From Diatrype stigma (taxonomy: Eukaryota > Ascomycota > Sordariomycetes > Xylariales > Diatrypaceae): a stretch of DNA of 64,000 nucleotides. The position numbers and the translations under genes are program-made. How positions within the stretch are numbered: position 1 is the first letter of the stretch; the number at the start of each line of letters is the position of its first letter. Below are positions 34,541-46,675 of this stretch, in pieces. The DNA lies in assembly GCA_022225965.2 (NCBI GenBank), contig JAKJXP020000033.1, forward strand, positions 124,001 to 188,000, written 5' to 3'. The notes beneath the pieces were generated by a model, which did no database searches, was not told where the DNA came from, and worked only from the letters and a program-made list of their open reading frames with translations.

Positions 34541-35910
34541 GAAGAGAGGGGGGGCGGACAGACAGACATCTGGCGCGACAGCGAATAGTGAGCCGATCAA
34601 GAACGGAGGTATGGGGATGAGCATTGTGTATATATGATGACGGTATGGTGGGATTTGGTTCAATTCCGGCGTTCAGCGTCTTTCTCATCATCGCATCGGC
34701 GAGCTGGGTTTGGTCTGGGTTGGTTTTGGTTTGGGTAAGTTGGAACAATCAGGGGCTGACTTTGTTGGCTTGGTTGATATGGGCACGGGGCGTCTATTTA
34801 TATATAAGTAGGTATAGTGAGTTGGTTTTGGATTCAGCAGCTCAGCCTAGTTCGTACTTACTCATTATCATCATATATCTTTTATTATTATTGGCACTTT
34901 TTATACAGGTCACTCACCCATACCTATCATTCATTCATTCTCTCAAGCCCCAATGCGAGAATCAGAGCATTGGCACATCGATAAATGTTGAGGGGATTGG
35001 CGGGACATGAAGAGCACTGACTTCCTGATTGCTGGGACTGGACTCAACCGGACTGGAACTGTCCCTTGGATATAGCAGATTCCTATGTCCAATTATCACC
35101 ACGTCACATACTTACCACAAAGCAGGGCAGGTAGGATGCTACCTACCCTCGGTTGATTTGGCAGCTCTCTTCCTACCCAGAAGTATACCAGTAGGTAGTC
35201 AAGTGACACTTGAGTTCTGGACAGCCGCAATATATACATTGTTACACATCGTGTTACCAAGGATATAGCCCTGTTCACTCTAGCACATGGTAGTAGATAT
35301 AGGCATGCAGTTAAGCACCCAAGCACCTACCTGCATGTACCTACACACCTAGTAGTAGTAGGTATGTAGCCAAGGCAAAAGGGGGAGAGCAAGGGTCAAC
35401 AACTCGACGGGATATGGACCTCCTTTTTATACTGCAGTATTTACAAAAGCCAGCCGGCCAACCAACCGATCCGTCTGGTCCGCTACGAACGAGGCGTGCG
35501 GTAGCCAGGCGTTTCAGTGGCTAATTTCATCACGAGACCCCTCCAACATGATTGGCCATTTATCATCATCATCATCGGATTGGCCACTGGACGCTGCTCC
35601 GAGGACCCCATCTACTAGGTACTGAGTCCAGTTTGTCTTGCGTGCATATAGGCGAGCATAGACTGGGCTACTTGCCATGGCATACTATTCTCCCCTTTCT
35701 TTTTAAAAAGCCTCATGAAGCTGTCTGATTCTCACGCTTCGAACTATCGGTACACCCCTAGGCACATGCCTTTTCTTCAGCCGGTCTAACGACAAAGGAA
35801 AGAATCGAGGTTTATTCATTGGTTTTATGGACATTCAAGGTGCAAGGTATCAGTTTTATATTAGTATGGAGGTGGAAGCGACAGTGGCCATGGCAACGAC
35901 AGCAGCAACC
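34541..35910. other. convergent 3' spacer, 1.4 kb
   Basis: Between the 3' ends of the ClpX homologue (+) and COX5 (-). Holds TACC/GGTA runs (for example 35318-35362) and a (CAT)n run near 35562-35576. No coding frame was recognised. Confidence 0.5.
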
Positions 35911-36863
35911 TTAGTTCTTGGGAGGAGACTGAACCATGCCCGGGCCCTTGTATACCTCGGATGAGAGACCGGTGAGCGGCTCTGCGTTTTGGGCCTGTTG
36001 TTTGAGAGTGGTGCGTTAGTTACATGCACCTCTGGTTTCAGGGTAACGCGAGCGGAAGGAAGATCGTGGCTTCTTCTTACCTTGAGGTACTCGTTGGATG
36101 CCTCCTGGTATTCCCGGTTCATAGTGCTGGGGGCGGGGCCGGCGAAGGCGCGCATTGTAGCGAAGATGGCGAAGCTGGTCAGGATGCCGACCGCTGTGTA
36201 GAGAATAACCTTGCGTCCCTCATCGGGGGGGTCCAGGGCACGGGGACCGTGAGAACCGAAGGCGATCCAGTAGGCTGTTTGCAACGTTAGCCAGGTCTTG
36301 AAGATTTTGTTACAAGATCTTTCTATTTGATGTGATAGCATTGGACTTCAGCGCCACCCAGGTCTGCGGGATAATAAATGGGGGCCCCCTCGACCGGGCT
36401 AGGTTTGAGCTTTCCGGCTTGGAACCTCCAAGATTGCCATTGAAGACCCCATGAAGATAGGAATTCCGTAGACCTCAAATGGCGAACCTCGAATGGCGTA
36501 CGTGAGCCAGGTTGAACCCGGTTGACAAACACCCTCAAGATACTGTTGTACGGACCCAATGCCACCGTGGCCGAAGCCCATTGAAGCCGAAAGAATGAAA
36601 TCACTCCACCTACCAGCCTTCTTCTCCTGCAAGGTGAGCTCAGCCCAGTTCTCCTTCATGCGGTCTCGCAGCGCCATCCAGAGCTCGGCTTGCTCTTGGT
36701 TGGGCATACCCTCCCATCGCTTCTCAATGTTGGCCAGGGTCGGGTTGGAGATGGCGTGGGTGGAGGCGGCAGCTCTCGGGACGACGGAGACAGAGACCGG
36801 AGCCCGGGCAGAGGCAGCTCGGATGCTCGAGCGCAGGAGCGACGTAACCGGGGTGCGCATCAT
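35911..36863 (-). CDS. COX5: cytochrome c oxidase subunit V (COX5/COX IV family)
   Basis: Nuclear-encoded inner-membrane subunit of respiratory complex IV. Three exons, 36863-36614, 36274-36081 and 35994-35911, join in phase to 175 residues, the usual fungal length. The Arg/Ala/Ser-rich N-terminus (MMRTPVTSLLRSSIRAAS) is a mitochondrial presequence. The matrix domain carries IEKRWEGMPNQEQAELWMAL, then AYWIAFGSHGPRALDPP, a single transmembrane helix (VGILTSFAIFATMRAFAG) and a C-terminal intermembrane-space tail with MNREYQEASNEYLK. Intron 1 (36613-36275) is long at 339 bp; the others are short. Acceptors are ACAG and CAACAG. The gene is intact. Confidence 0.95.
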
Positions 36864-38316
36864 GGTGCCGGATATTTTGGTAGGTGCGTCGTGTTGACGG
36901 AAGGTGGAAAAGGGAAAGGGAAGGGGAAAGGGAGTGGAGATTGGACCAATTGAGGCTGCTCGCAACCTGAGGGACGGGGACAGGCGTTGGTGATGGTGGT
37001 AGTGGTAGTTGACGTTAGTTCCAAGGTTGGACGTTAGTGGTGGATTGGGTCTGATTTTACTTGAGACCAAACGGCTGAGGTTCGGGTTCTGTTCGGGTAC
37101 GGGTCTGTCTGGTGTCTGCTGTATCGCTGCGAGTGTTTTTTTATCGTGTCGTATGATGGGGTGGTCCCGGGTGGATTCCTTAGGTATGGATAGTGGGTGC
37201 AGGTGGCAGACAGGCAGAGCGGCAGACGGGAGTGGCAGCGTGCCCAGGTGGCTGCAGACTGCAGACTGCAGTGGATGGGGGGCAGCTGGGGAGGGGGATC
37301 CTTGGGTCCGAGTCAGGTCGATAGGTAATTTTATGGAGCTTGTTCTTTCCCGCTCGTCCACAATCCAATCCACAATCAAATCAATCGATTCTGGCTGGTC
37401 CAGATAGCCCAGATAAGATGGGACGAAGCTCCACTGTGCACGTGATTTAGAGCTTAACCCAAAGCCAAATCGAGACTGCTCAGATGCAAAAACTGGATAC
37501 GATGACCTCATTGGCTGTGTCCCCTCAGTGGTCTTGTCCATCACCTGCAGTCAATGTCATAATCCCAGCTGTCAGATTAATGGAACAATGAGAACGTCAT
37601 CTGATTATCTGTTATCATACCTGTAATTGCTGTGAAGATATAAACATTTGTTCAGTAGTCTGATATTCTATTCGATAGTGAACATTTTGGTAATTTCCCC
37701 ATCTATGTTACGACAAAGCCGTGGCACTTGGGCAACATAGCTAACGGCCAACGGTTGGTTATATGATGCCTGCCTTTCATGATAGCCTACTCACCCCCTC
37801 CGTTCAATGTCGATAATTCCCTGCTTGGGGATTCAACCCTTGGGAAGATCTTCGTCATCTTTTTCACAAGAATTTCCGAATTGAACCGTATGGATACACT
37901 GCTACATCCGCTGTCTTGTCTCTAGAAATATGAGATTGACGACGAGCTTTTGGTACATGGCCCTGCCCGAGCACTTTCCACGCCCTAAACGCTTCAATCC
38001 TCAACTGCAGGTTGCAGGGTCTGTGATATCACAAACTAATAGCCTGATGGAGCTGCAAGAGATGTGGGTAGTCTAGCGTACTGTCCAAAGTATAATATTT
38101 GAGACTAGATTGCCCCTTTCTCCTTGTCCCCGGAAGGGTCTTGGTGTAATAACCTGTCGAGGCAGGCTTCTCGACATCCAATGTGTTGATGTGGCTCGAC
38201 CTAGTGCTGAACCCTGATATATCTTCCTGCTCTGTCGTTTGTGCAGTTATATCTTTAAGTTGATTTTCACAAGGCTGCGGTCCAGCGCAAACAGTTCCAT
38301 GGTCATGGCATGAAAG
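36864..38316. other. 1.45 kb spacer, nothing recognised
   Basis: COX5 promoter side. No coding frame, repeat or RNA gene was recognised, apart from short homopurine runs near 36895-36935 just upstream of COX5. Confidence 0.45.
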
Positions 38317-38592
38317 CTACGTGTTTCCAGACTGGATGCTTGGGTTCTGCTGTGACTGTCTTGGCTGTCCCGGCTGAGGGACTGACACCCCCTCTTCATC
38401 CGTGATTCTTGGCTTCTTGAGCTCCTCTTGATGCTCCTTCAGTATTGGACTGAATGCATAGTATCCTTATTGCAAACCACAGATTAGTAACCTCAAAGTC
38501 TATGGAAAAGCACGTATAGGGTGCGTACCGTTCCAGATTCCGAATGCTACCGCAAGGCCGAGGGGAATCACAGTGCGGCTAAATGAACTCAT
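38317..38592 (-). CDS. 70-residue single-helix membrane protein, likely mitochondrial
   Basis: Two exons, 38592-38529 and 38465-38317, join across a 63 bp intron (GTACGC...AATAAG, with ACTAAT as branch site) to a 70-residue protein. The frame begins MSSFSRTVIPLGLAVAFG, a short basic end followed by one hydrophobic helix with a Gly-x3-Ala/Gly pattern, then IWNGYYAFSPILKEHQEEL and a polar Pro/Gln-rich tail. The intron splits the codon in WN|G. The layout (short N-terminus, one helix, charged helix, disordered tail) is like small accessory subunits of respiratory or inner-membrane complexes, but I do not recognise the family. It is divergent from the Mms22 gene, 480 bp away. Coding status rests on the clean splice phase and a protein-like sequence. 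Confidence 0.65.
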
Positions 38593-39072
38593 GGTGGTGG
38601 TTGACCGGAGAAGAGAAGGTCTTATACAGCCTCGAATGCAGACAGACTGTCAAAGGTGAAAGGTGAACATCCATGATGAACCGTGAGTGTTTTCAAGGTG
38701 CATGCGCTAATGGTGTTAACCTTAATAGCTGCATGCTATCAACAAGTTCAAGACAGACAAATGCAAGGAGCCAGCACATGTCGAGTTATCAAGGTACGTG
38801 TATGTATGTATGTATGTACTATGTATGACATTGACACCCGGACGCGACGCCCTGGCAGCCCTTAGAACGTAGTGGGCTAGGCACTTAATAGTTAATGGGA
38901 CCCTAGGTACTAAACGCGTCTAAGCTATAAGCTATCAGTTCCGACGCGTCTCACAGCAGGGCGAAACGCCACAGCTTTAACTATTACTGATACAGATCAA
39001 AGAAGTTGCCACAAAACTTGAAGATGCCCTTTCAAGACCGGTAACTTCGGAAAGACATGCATTGCAAGCTCA
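38593..39072. promoter_or_regulatory. shared divergent promoter region
   Basis: 480 bp between the start codons of the 70-residue protein (-) and Mms22 (+). Contains a (GTAT)n run at about 38802-38826 and two GACGCGTC-like words (near 38915 and 38942, imperfect). The latter resemble the MluI cell-cycle box core ACGCGT; any regulatory role is inference. Confidence 0.35.
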
Positions 39073-42000
39073 ATGGCGAAATGGAAGGAGCTTGGAGAGG
39101 TTCCCGATTCGGACGAAGAAAGCGAACTCGATAGCCAGGAATTGATTCAAGAGCTCCCACAACCAAATCCGACGCTCGACGACAACGGCAACGACGACGA
39201 TGCTGGAGATGGTGCTAGGGATGAGCTCCACAGTCACAATGCCACCCCTCCGGTCAATCGATTGCAGCAAAGAGACATCTGGGATATACCGCCATCATCA
39301 CCACCCGATCAAGTGAACAATGTACCGGCCTCCGGTTCCGCTTGGGAGCCGCCGCCGCCGCCCTCTACGCCACCTGGTCCCCAGTCATCACCGCCTGTAC
39401 TACCACCGGAAGAAGTTGTGGGTACCGTTGTTGATCACCAGCCGCCCCAACAGCCAAGCGAGCCGATCGCTGGAGAAGACGAAGGGACCGTTGCTGGTGA
39501 ACATGAAGGTCCTGTCCCAACTGCCACTGCAAATATAGCAACCGAATTCGTGGATGCCCTAGATGGAAATCTAGGATCAACTCAAGAAGCCGTTCGATAT
39601 AGCCGTTCACTGCGACCACGGAAGCCCATACAAGAACATCCCTACTTGCTGGAGAGTGCTCAGTATAGTAAAGCCTTGAAGTCGCATGGTGTACGACCAA
39701 TAAGGCTGCAAATTGAAGAAGCGGCCAGGAGAAGACGAGAGGAGGAAGATTCTCAGGAGCAGGACTATGAGGATGATAGCCAGTCAACTGCTAAGGAGCC
39801 GGCTGTCGAAGAGTCCGGGGAAAGTCAGGCTCTCAACGAACCTGATCCTTTCGACGAACCCGATGAATTGGCACTATCACCAGTAAGAAGGGCATCTTCG
39901 CCTCCACATAGGAACAGTCGGCCAGAAGATCTGCTTCGAAGCTCTCAGGACGAGGAAGAATTTCCCGATCCTACCGATATTGCCAAGTGGAAGAGTTTGA
40001 GCACATCAAGGAACACCAACAAAAGACATGCTTCACCCAAAATGTCTGCGAAGAAAAAGGTCCCCAAAAATCGCCAGTCTACAAATCCCACCGTAGCATC
40101 GCCACTGCGACGGACTTTTGACATTTTTGACATACCCCCATCACCCCCCCAAACGAGTCCTGCTCTATTCTCAACCACGCCAAGACCAAATACGAGGGAC
40201 CCTAGGGCTACGACAACTCTTACCCCGAAACCCAGTAGTGTGATCTCGTCACGTAATCAAAGTCCATCTCCAGCTACTCGAACCCCTCGCGTCGTTGATC
40301 TCACTATACCAGATGACCAAAATGACGATTCAGAGGGAGACGAGGTTTCTAGTAGCACTTCCGAGGACGAGACGGACGTATTATTGCAAAACTCACGGAG
40401 GATCAGAGGTGTTCTCCCTGCCTCCTGGCTTCGAATTGACCAACAAGCTCCGCGGTCAACACCGAAGGGGCCAAGTCACCAACAACGCCGGAGCTTGGAT
40501 AAATCCCCAGAAAAGTCTCATAGAAAGGGTGTGGCTCAGCGTCGACAAGTCTCCCCGAAGCCTACTATGGACACCCCTTTCTTTTTCGATGACTCCGACA
40601 ATGATGATGATTTCACGAATTTACGACTTAACGAACATGATGACACCCCTAATAATTCTACTACATTTCCTATCTTCGAGGATGACGCAGGATCTGTGGT
40701 TGAAGAAGACCATATAGACCGAATGCTTCCCGGAAGCAAGAGACCCAGCCTTGGTAATGATGGACAAGGTAGACCTAAAAAGAAGAGGAAAGGTCAGCAG
40801 TCAACTTTCAAGGGGCAGTCCACCCAGCGAACGCGGCAGCAGCGAATCACAGGACTTCTTGGTCGGACCAAGAGTGTAAGTTCTGTAAGTCATAGTAAGG
40901 ACAGGAAGAAACACAGTTCTGGCGCGACGAGACATACCAAAGAAGGCCCTTCAACTTCAGCGAGACCTCGTACCCCACCGAGGCTCAGCATCCTGGATGT
41001 TGCCGAACCTGACGCTCCTGCATTTATACGCTTAGCTGCTCGGGCTGCTCGGCGGAGGCCCGACAAGGGCAGAACTAGCCCATCGACGAAACGTATTTCT
41101 CTTGGCACCCGAAAAGATCATCTTGAAGCGACAGAAGTTCTTAGAGACTGGAAAAGGGGGAAGATCCAACCTAGGGTATCTGTGGACGGGATCGATATGC
41201 CGCGCCATGCTGACCACCCAGTCCCATTGCAATCTGTCTCGCATAACTCCGCTGCCCCAGCGCGCCCCCAAACTCAGAAACCGCGGGTGCACAAAGTTAT
41301 ACCTTCGAGTCGGTTCTCACGACCTGCACACTCGACTAAACAGGCTAGTATGGACAATTTCGTCAATGTCGAAGCTGATATGGTATCGGAACTAAGCGAC
41401 CCTACCGATATCGTCGGACCCCTTTCTAAGCGGAAAGCACCTAACCGACGCCGAAATTTGGAATCAACTTCAAGGCCCGCACAACTCGAAGCCATTGGGG
41501 AAAGTGTTGGTCGGAATGCATTTACCGCTCGGAAGAAGGCCCTGGATGCCTTATATCGAAAATCTCGAAGACCACTCCCTGTTCCAGGAAATATTCGTCT
41601 TGAGAGAGTTATGGAAAACAACGCCACTGTCAGCAATACACAATCAACCCAGTATGATATGTCTTTTGGGGAAACCCCGGAACCCCTCGAAGTTCCTGAA
41701 CCCGCCACCAATAAGAGGCTTAAGTCTAGGAAACGAACAAAGCCTCGACACCTGGACACATCTGCGCCGCAGTACGCCCATGCGAATGATCCTCTTCCTC
41801 GTGAGCGGAGCCCTGGTACCGATATCGTAACTGTCTCCGAGACCAGTGACAAGTTGCTTGGACTGGGACCTTTCGGCACGCACTACACACAACACTTCGA
41901 AGTATTTCCTCTAGATTCGGGGGTGTTCTTCCACGAAAGCACATTAGTTGGGAGCGGTCGGCTCGCAAAGGCGTTAGACAGCTCACTTGACAATTTGAAC

Positions 42001-45000
42001 CATAGCCGTAGGCGAGCGATATTTGTCCTGGATGAGAAGAATCTACAATGGGGCTCGTGGGATGGCCAGACTTCGTCTGAACTGGGCATTGTCTGTGACT
42101 GGATTGTGGACCAACTTAGCTCAGCCACTTCGGAAGGATCTTCCGGAAGTGTTGTGCGGGCAGCTCTCTTTATCCTAGAGTATTGTCAAGATTCACTAAG
42201 TTTTCCAGATCAGCCTAGTCAGAATGCTTTTGTGCACCGGGCCTTGGAGGTTTTGCAAAGCTATTCGCAGCGCTTGGGAGCATTGCCTAGCAGTTCCGAC
42301 AGCTCATCACAACCTCTGATGCAGGTTCTGAGTTGTTGCATCCTCACCGTGTTCCAAGTCTTGCGCATCTGTCAGAAGTTCGACATGTTTACAGAGTCTT
42401 TCAAACTCGAAGAACTACTGAAGGACACCGCCAAACACGCAAGTAAGAGACTTCTACAGGCCGAGTTTGCAGACATTCGATCCCTTTATGATGATCTACA
42501 ACGAATGTCGTACCGTGAGCGAGGTATTCGCGAGGACCAGGCATCCGCCATCTGTTGGGTTGTGCTCATGCGAGTTCTTGAAGGAGCGCGAATTCCGAGG
42601 TCTGGATTCTGGGACATCGTATCACCCATGATGCTGGGAACCAACGCAATGTCAATTGTTGATGCACACGCTCTCGAACGCGCATGGCAGGGACTTTTCA
42701 CTCTACTCCCCCTGGGTGAATTCGACAGCGCCGGTGTCCTCATTCCTGGATTACGCCATACGATGCCTCTCGAAGGCTGGTGGCTGCCGCAACAGTTGTT
42801 GAGCCGCATCTTTCAACTATATAAGAGCAATCCTCGTCAATCACCGACTTTCAATGACTATTGTCGAGGTGTCGTGGCTCGTTGTCACTACTTGGTAGAG
42901 CATTGGGGATGGCGGAAATGTAACGGGATAATAGGAACTATCTTCGACTTTTTTGCATCCCAAGACCTATCTCATCTACGGAATGAGGAGGCGTACCGAT
43001 CACCCCAATTTTTGGAGGATCTTGCAGCTTCTCCCTCACTTGCTATCCTACCGGAGGATCGTTGCTTTCATATCTTCTTGAAGCTTCTAGCGCTGTCCAT
43101 CAAGCGGTTACGCAAGTTTGGGTTGATCAAAGACGTTCGAAATTTAATTGCTCGAGTATTGCCAAATCATGACCGACATTATGTCAAAGAGAAGGATATG
43201 CATGAGACCGAGCTGGCTGCTCTTCGAAATCACCATGATCTCTTATGCACTCTTTTCTGGGCAGCACCGCCTGATCTCCGCCCATCTACCCAACTCATCG
43301 AGAAGCTTGTTGTACCTGGAAGCTCTCATAAGGAAGCGTGTCTAGTCAACCTGCGAGCCTGGAACCAGTTAGCACGATTCATCGTCTCATCGGGCGAAGA
43401 TATATCCGCATACAAACCTTTTGCGGAATGGCAACGAAGTGTGTTCCAGCAAGTCTTAGACCAGTACTCATCAGCAGAGTCTGATATCCAACAACAGTTC
43501 CTGAGGTTGTCCAAAGACAGCTCCAGGAGCATTAGTCAGGACTTGATGAACTCGGTAGTCAAGGCGAACAAGAAGGCTTCGATGGATGTGCTTCATTTCT
43601 CGATGAAGGCTGTAGTTGATGTCATGCGGCACTCGCCCACACTCGCTGCTACCTCCTTTATCCTAAGCCATTGTGGGTAGTCACCCCATATAACCCAGAT
43701 AACCGTACTAACCACTCGCAGACCAACTTGATCAGATCTTCATACGTTCGTCCGCATCGGCCGAGCTTGATTGGAATAGTTTACGAGTTGCTGTCGATAT
43801 AATAGACTACTATACTAGACGCATCGACGATTTCTCAGGCCGACCAAGTAGGCAAGGCAGTGTCGATGACGCTTGGCATGGGGAAGACGCTATCCTGGTA
43901 AGTCATGAGTGGTATTCAGTCTCCGTGTACCAGTCTACTTATGCTTCTTTAGTTGCTTGAACGTAAAGTGGCCGCGCCGTTTCTGTCCATGGCTCGAAAT
44001 GTCATAAGAATGGACTTCGCGCAGAGCGTTCGTGGGTCAGCCCTGGATCGCATCGTTTGTCTGGAAGAGACTGTGTCAGTCGCCGCTCGAGTAGCGGCGC
44101 GCCTGATACATGCCAAGCTTGCAGTGAGTACGCCGTGATCGTCGCTTTCGTTTCACAAGCTAACAAGATCAGGGTGTGCGCACCTTCTTCTCTTCCGGGA
44201 AACTATGTATCTTCGAGGGCCTACCAAGAGGGGTTGCCACCCCGGCACGGAAATTCTTGCCACTGTTCCTAGCCACTATGATCAAGAAAGAGGTGGTTGA
44301 CTTCATGGTGAGCACCTTTATGAAGCCGTAAACTGAACACTGCTGACATTCGTACAGGACGTCGGTGCTACGACTATTGAGCTTTTCCTGGGGGCGATCA
44401 CGAAGCCTTTCCAATACCTAGCTTATGAAAATCGACTTGCTGAAGCGCTGAAGCACCGCGACGATCCGTATCTGACAGATGCATTCATTGAAGTTGGGAA
44501 AGGTCCGGATTACAACTCCAATCGGGACTTATTCAGCCGTGAGTAACTATTCTATGTCCACTGCAAACCGTCACTAATGCCATATAGACGCAATCTCAAG
44601 GATGCGTAAGTCACTACGTTTCGCAGAGCCGAGTCAAAGACAGCAACTACAGCCACAGTTCGCCAAGACGTTGAGGGCTGTGATGGATCAGATCAAACAG
44701 GATCTAAAACTGATGGTATCGAGTCCACCCGAACACGCCAACTACATTGATTTCGTCCGCTCCATTGTCGCCATCATTAGGGCACAGGACATTTGTCCGG
44801 TGGATCCCTACTTTTACCAGATCAGCCCCGAATACTCACCCTCGAGGCAAGACCCGCGCCTGCAAACAGCGGGGATTCTAGCGTGCGGCCTTAAGCTCGA
44901 AGAAGGCAACGCGCACGCAGCCTCTAGCCTGTTCTACCTGCTATGGCCGAACTTCACCACGGCCCTCGCGAACGGGAAGCTGGCGGACGAGCAGGCAATC

Positions 45001-46002
45001 CTCGCACAGGGTATGCAGCACCCACACGTCCTTGCTTTCATGCTTGGCAAGATGTTCCCGGCTATCATCCGCACGGCCGTCCGCAAGCCCGAGGGCTGGG
45101 TCCTGATCGAGACGTACGTGGGCGCGCTGGAGCGGTGGCTGACCACCGGACCCGCCGTCCACAGGGAAATCGGCGAGGCGGACATGGACGGCGCCCTAGC
45201 TCTACTCCGCTCCGTAGACATCGGAGTGCGCCACCTGGGCAATCTAGATATCCGCGACCTGCATACCGAGCACCTCCACACCGTCGTGCAGATGTTCCGG
45301 CTCGCCAACCTCATCGGGCCCTCGCTTAGCGCCTACCTGATCAACGATGCCACGTCGCGGGCTGCGGAAGCCATCACGCGTATCGCCGGCTCGCTCGCGG
45401 CCTTTGCCCGCGCCGCCGGGTCGTACATAGCCGGTCTCCTTGATGAACCCGCAACAGAGGTTGACAGCAGCAGCGCGTATCCGTTTACCCTCGACCCCGC
45501 CCGCCTCTTCGAAGGTATTCCCTCCCAACCGCGCCAGTCCGACCTCGGTCTAGACCGGAGTAGTAGTAGCAATGAAAATATCGACAGCTTCTCGGCTCAC
45601 ATGCTCCGCGAGATGGGCCACGGCTGGGCCACCATCACGACCCATGGGGGCGGAACCGCTCTCACCGTCAAGGGTCCCGCTCCTCGTGGGCTTGTACCCT
45701 CAGCCTCGGGCTCGGTTTCGGCTTCGGCCTCTGGTCCGGCCGCTACGCAGTCTGGGCTCGGCACGCCGATCCCGCAATGGGATGCGCAGACGCTCGTTAG
45801 CCGGTTACGGGACCAGCTCGACGCGTGGGATGGGTCCTTTGGTGGTGGTGGTGGTGGTGGGCAGATAGAGGCGGATGCGGGAGAGGACGAGTGGGACAGG
45901 CAGAACAGCTTTAGGGCGGCTGGGGTAAGGGCGAGAGTGGGGGGGAGAGGACCGAGTATGTGGGAGAGTAAGTGGGCTGGGGAGGTGGATGCCTGGTTCT
46001 AA
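39073..46002 (+). CDS. MMS22: Mms22/Mus7 DNA replication-repair protein
   Basis: Scaffold protein of the Rtt101-Mms1-Mms22 type cullin ligase that helps recover stalled or damaged replication forks in the nucleus (known from yeast Mms22 and fission yeast Mus7). Six exons join in phase: 39073-43672, 43722-43897, 43953-44123, 44173-44307, 44358-44538 and 44588-46002, for 2,225 residues. The start MAKWKELGEVPDSDEESE is characteristic of the family. About the first 950 residues are acidic, Ser/Pro-rich and disordered; the helical Mus7/MMS22 region follows, beginning near GPFGTHYTQHFEVFPLDSGVFF. The exon 1 donor is GTGGGT at 43673, required by phase; the downstream GTAGTC would create a stop. The C-terminal exon ends WESKWAGEVDAWF. 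Low complexity (poly-Gly near 45841) occurs close to the end. The gene is intact. Confidence 0.9.
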
Positions 46003-46675
46003 AGGGGCGATTGATTGGTACCTTTATGTGTTACTGAGTGAGCATGGCGTCTGGTGTTGGAGGTGCTGGTCGGATTATGACTTGTATTGCGGTTTGCATA
46101 CACGATCCTGGACGTCTAATACCCCTATCAGCCCCTATATAGCCCCTCTGACCCCGAGAGGGAGTCTCCGTGGCAAGAACATGTACGCGAACGTGTAAAA
46201 ACATAAATAAAAATGCTCAAAATACTACATGCAATCTAGACTACACGTTAACTCGGATGGACCCTACCATATCCGCTTGCTACTGAGTTGCATCATCAGA
46301 AGGGGGTGCCAGATTCCTCAGACGAGAAATACTTAAGGGGGCAGGGGCAGGGGCAGGGGCAGCTCGGTAAAGCCTCGGCATGACGCTCGGGCCACGCGAG
46401 GCTCCAGCTGTGGACTCGACGTCGGACTTTAAACTTTGGAAGGATCCACAGTTGTGACGTCTCTTCTTCTAAAAACGGAGGGACAGAAAAATAAAGGATA
46501 AAGGTTAAAGGTTCAAGGTTCAAGGTTAAACCAAAACCTTCAGCCTCGTCGCAAAAGGCAAAAGGCATCAGGCACAAGGAACAAGGCACAAGGCACAAGG
46601 CACAAGGCACAAGAGCATCAGGAATAAACCTGAAGGCATGCATTCGCCTGCTCACGTCGAGCGCCAACTCCCCGA
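46003..46675. repeat. spacer with clustered short tandem repeats
   Basis: Upstream of the AAA ATPase gene. Contains GGGGCA repeats at about 46338-46361, AAGGTT(C/A) repeats at about 46502-46535 and 10 bp AAGGCACA repeats at about 46577-46612. No coding frame was recognised. These lie within the 340 bp before the start codon, so they are part of the 5' region. Confidence 0.75.
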
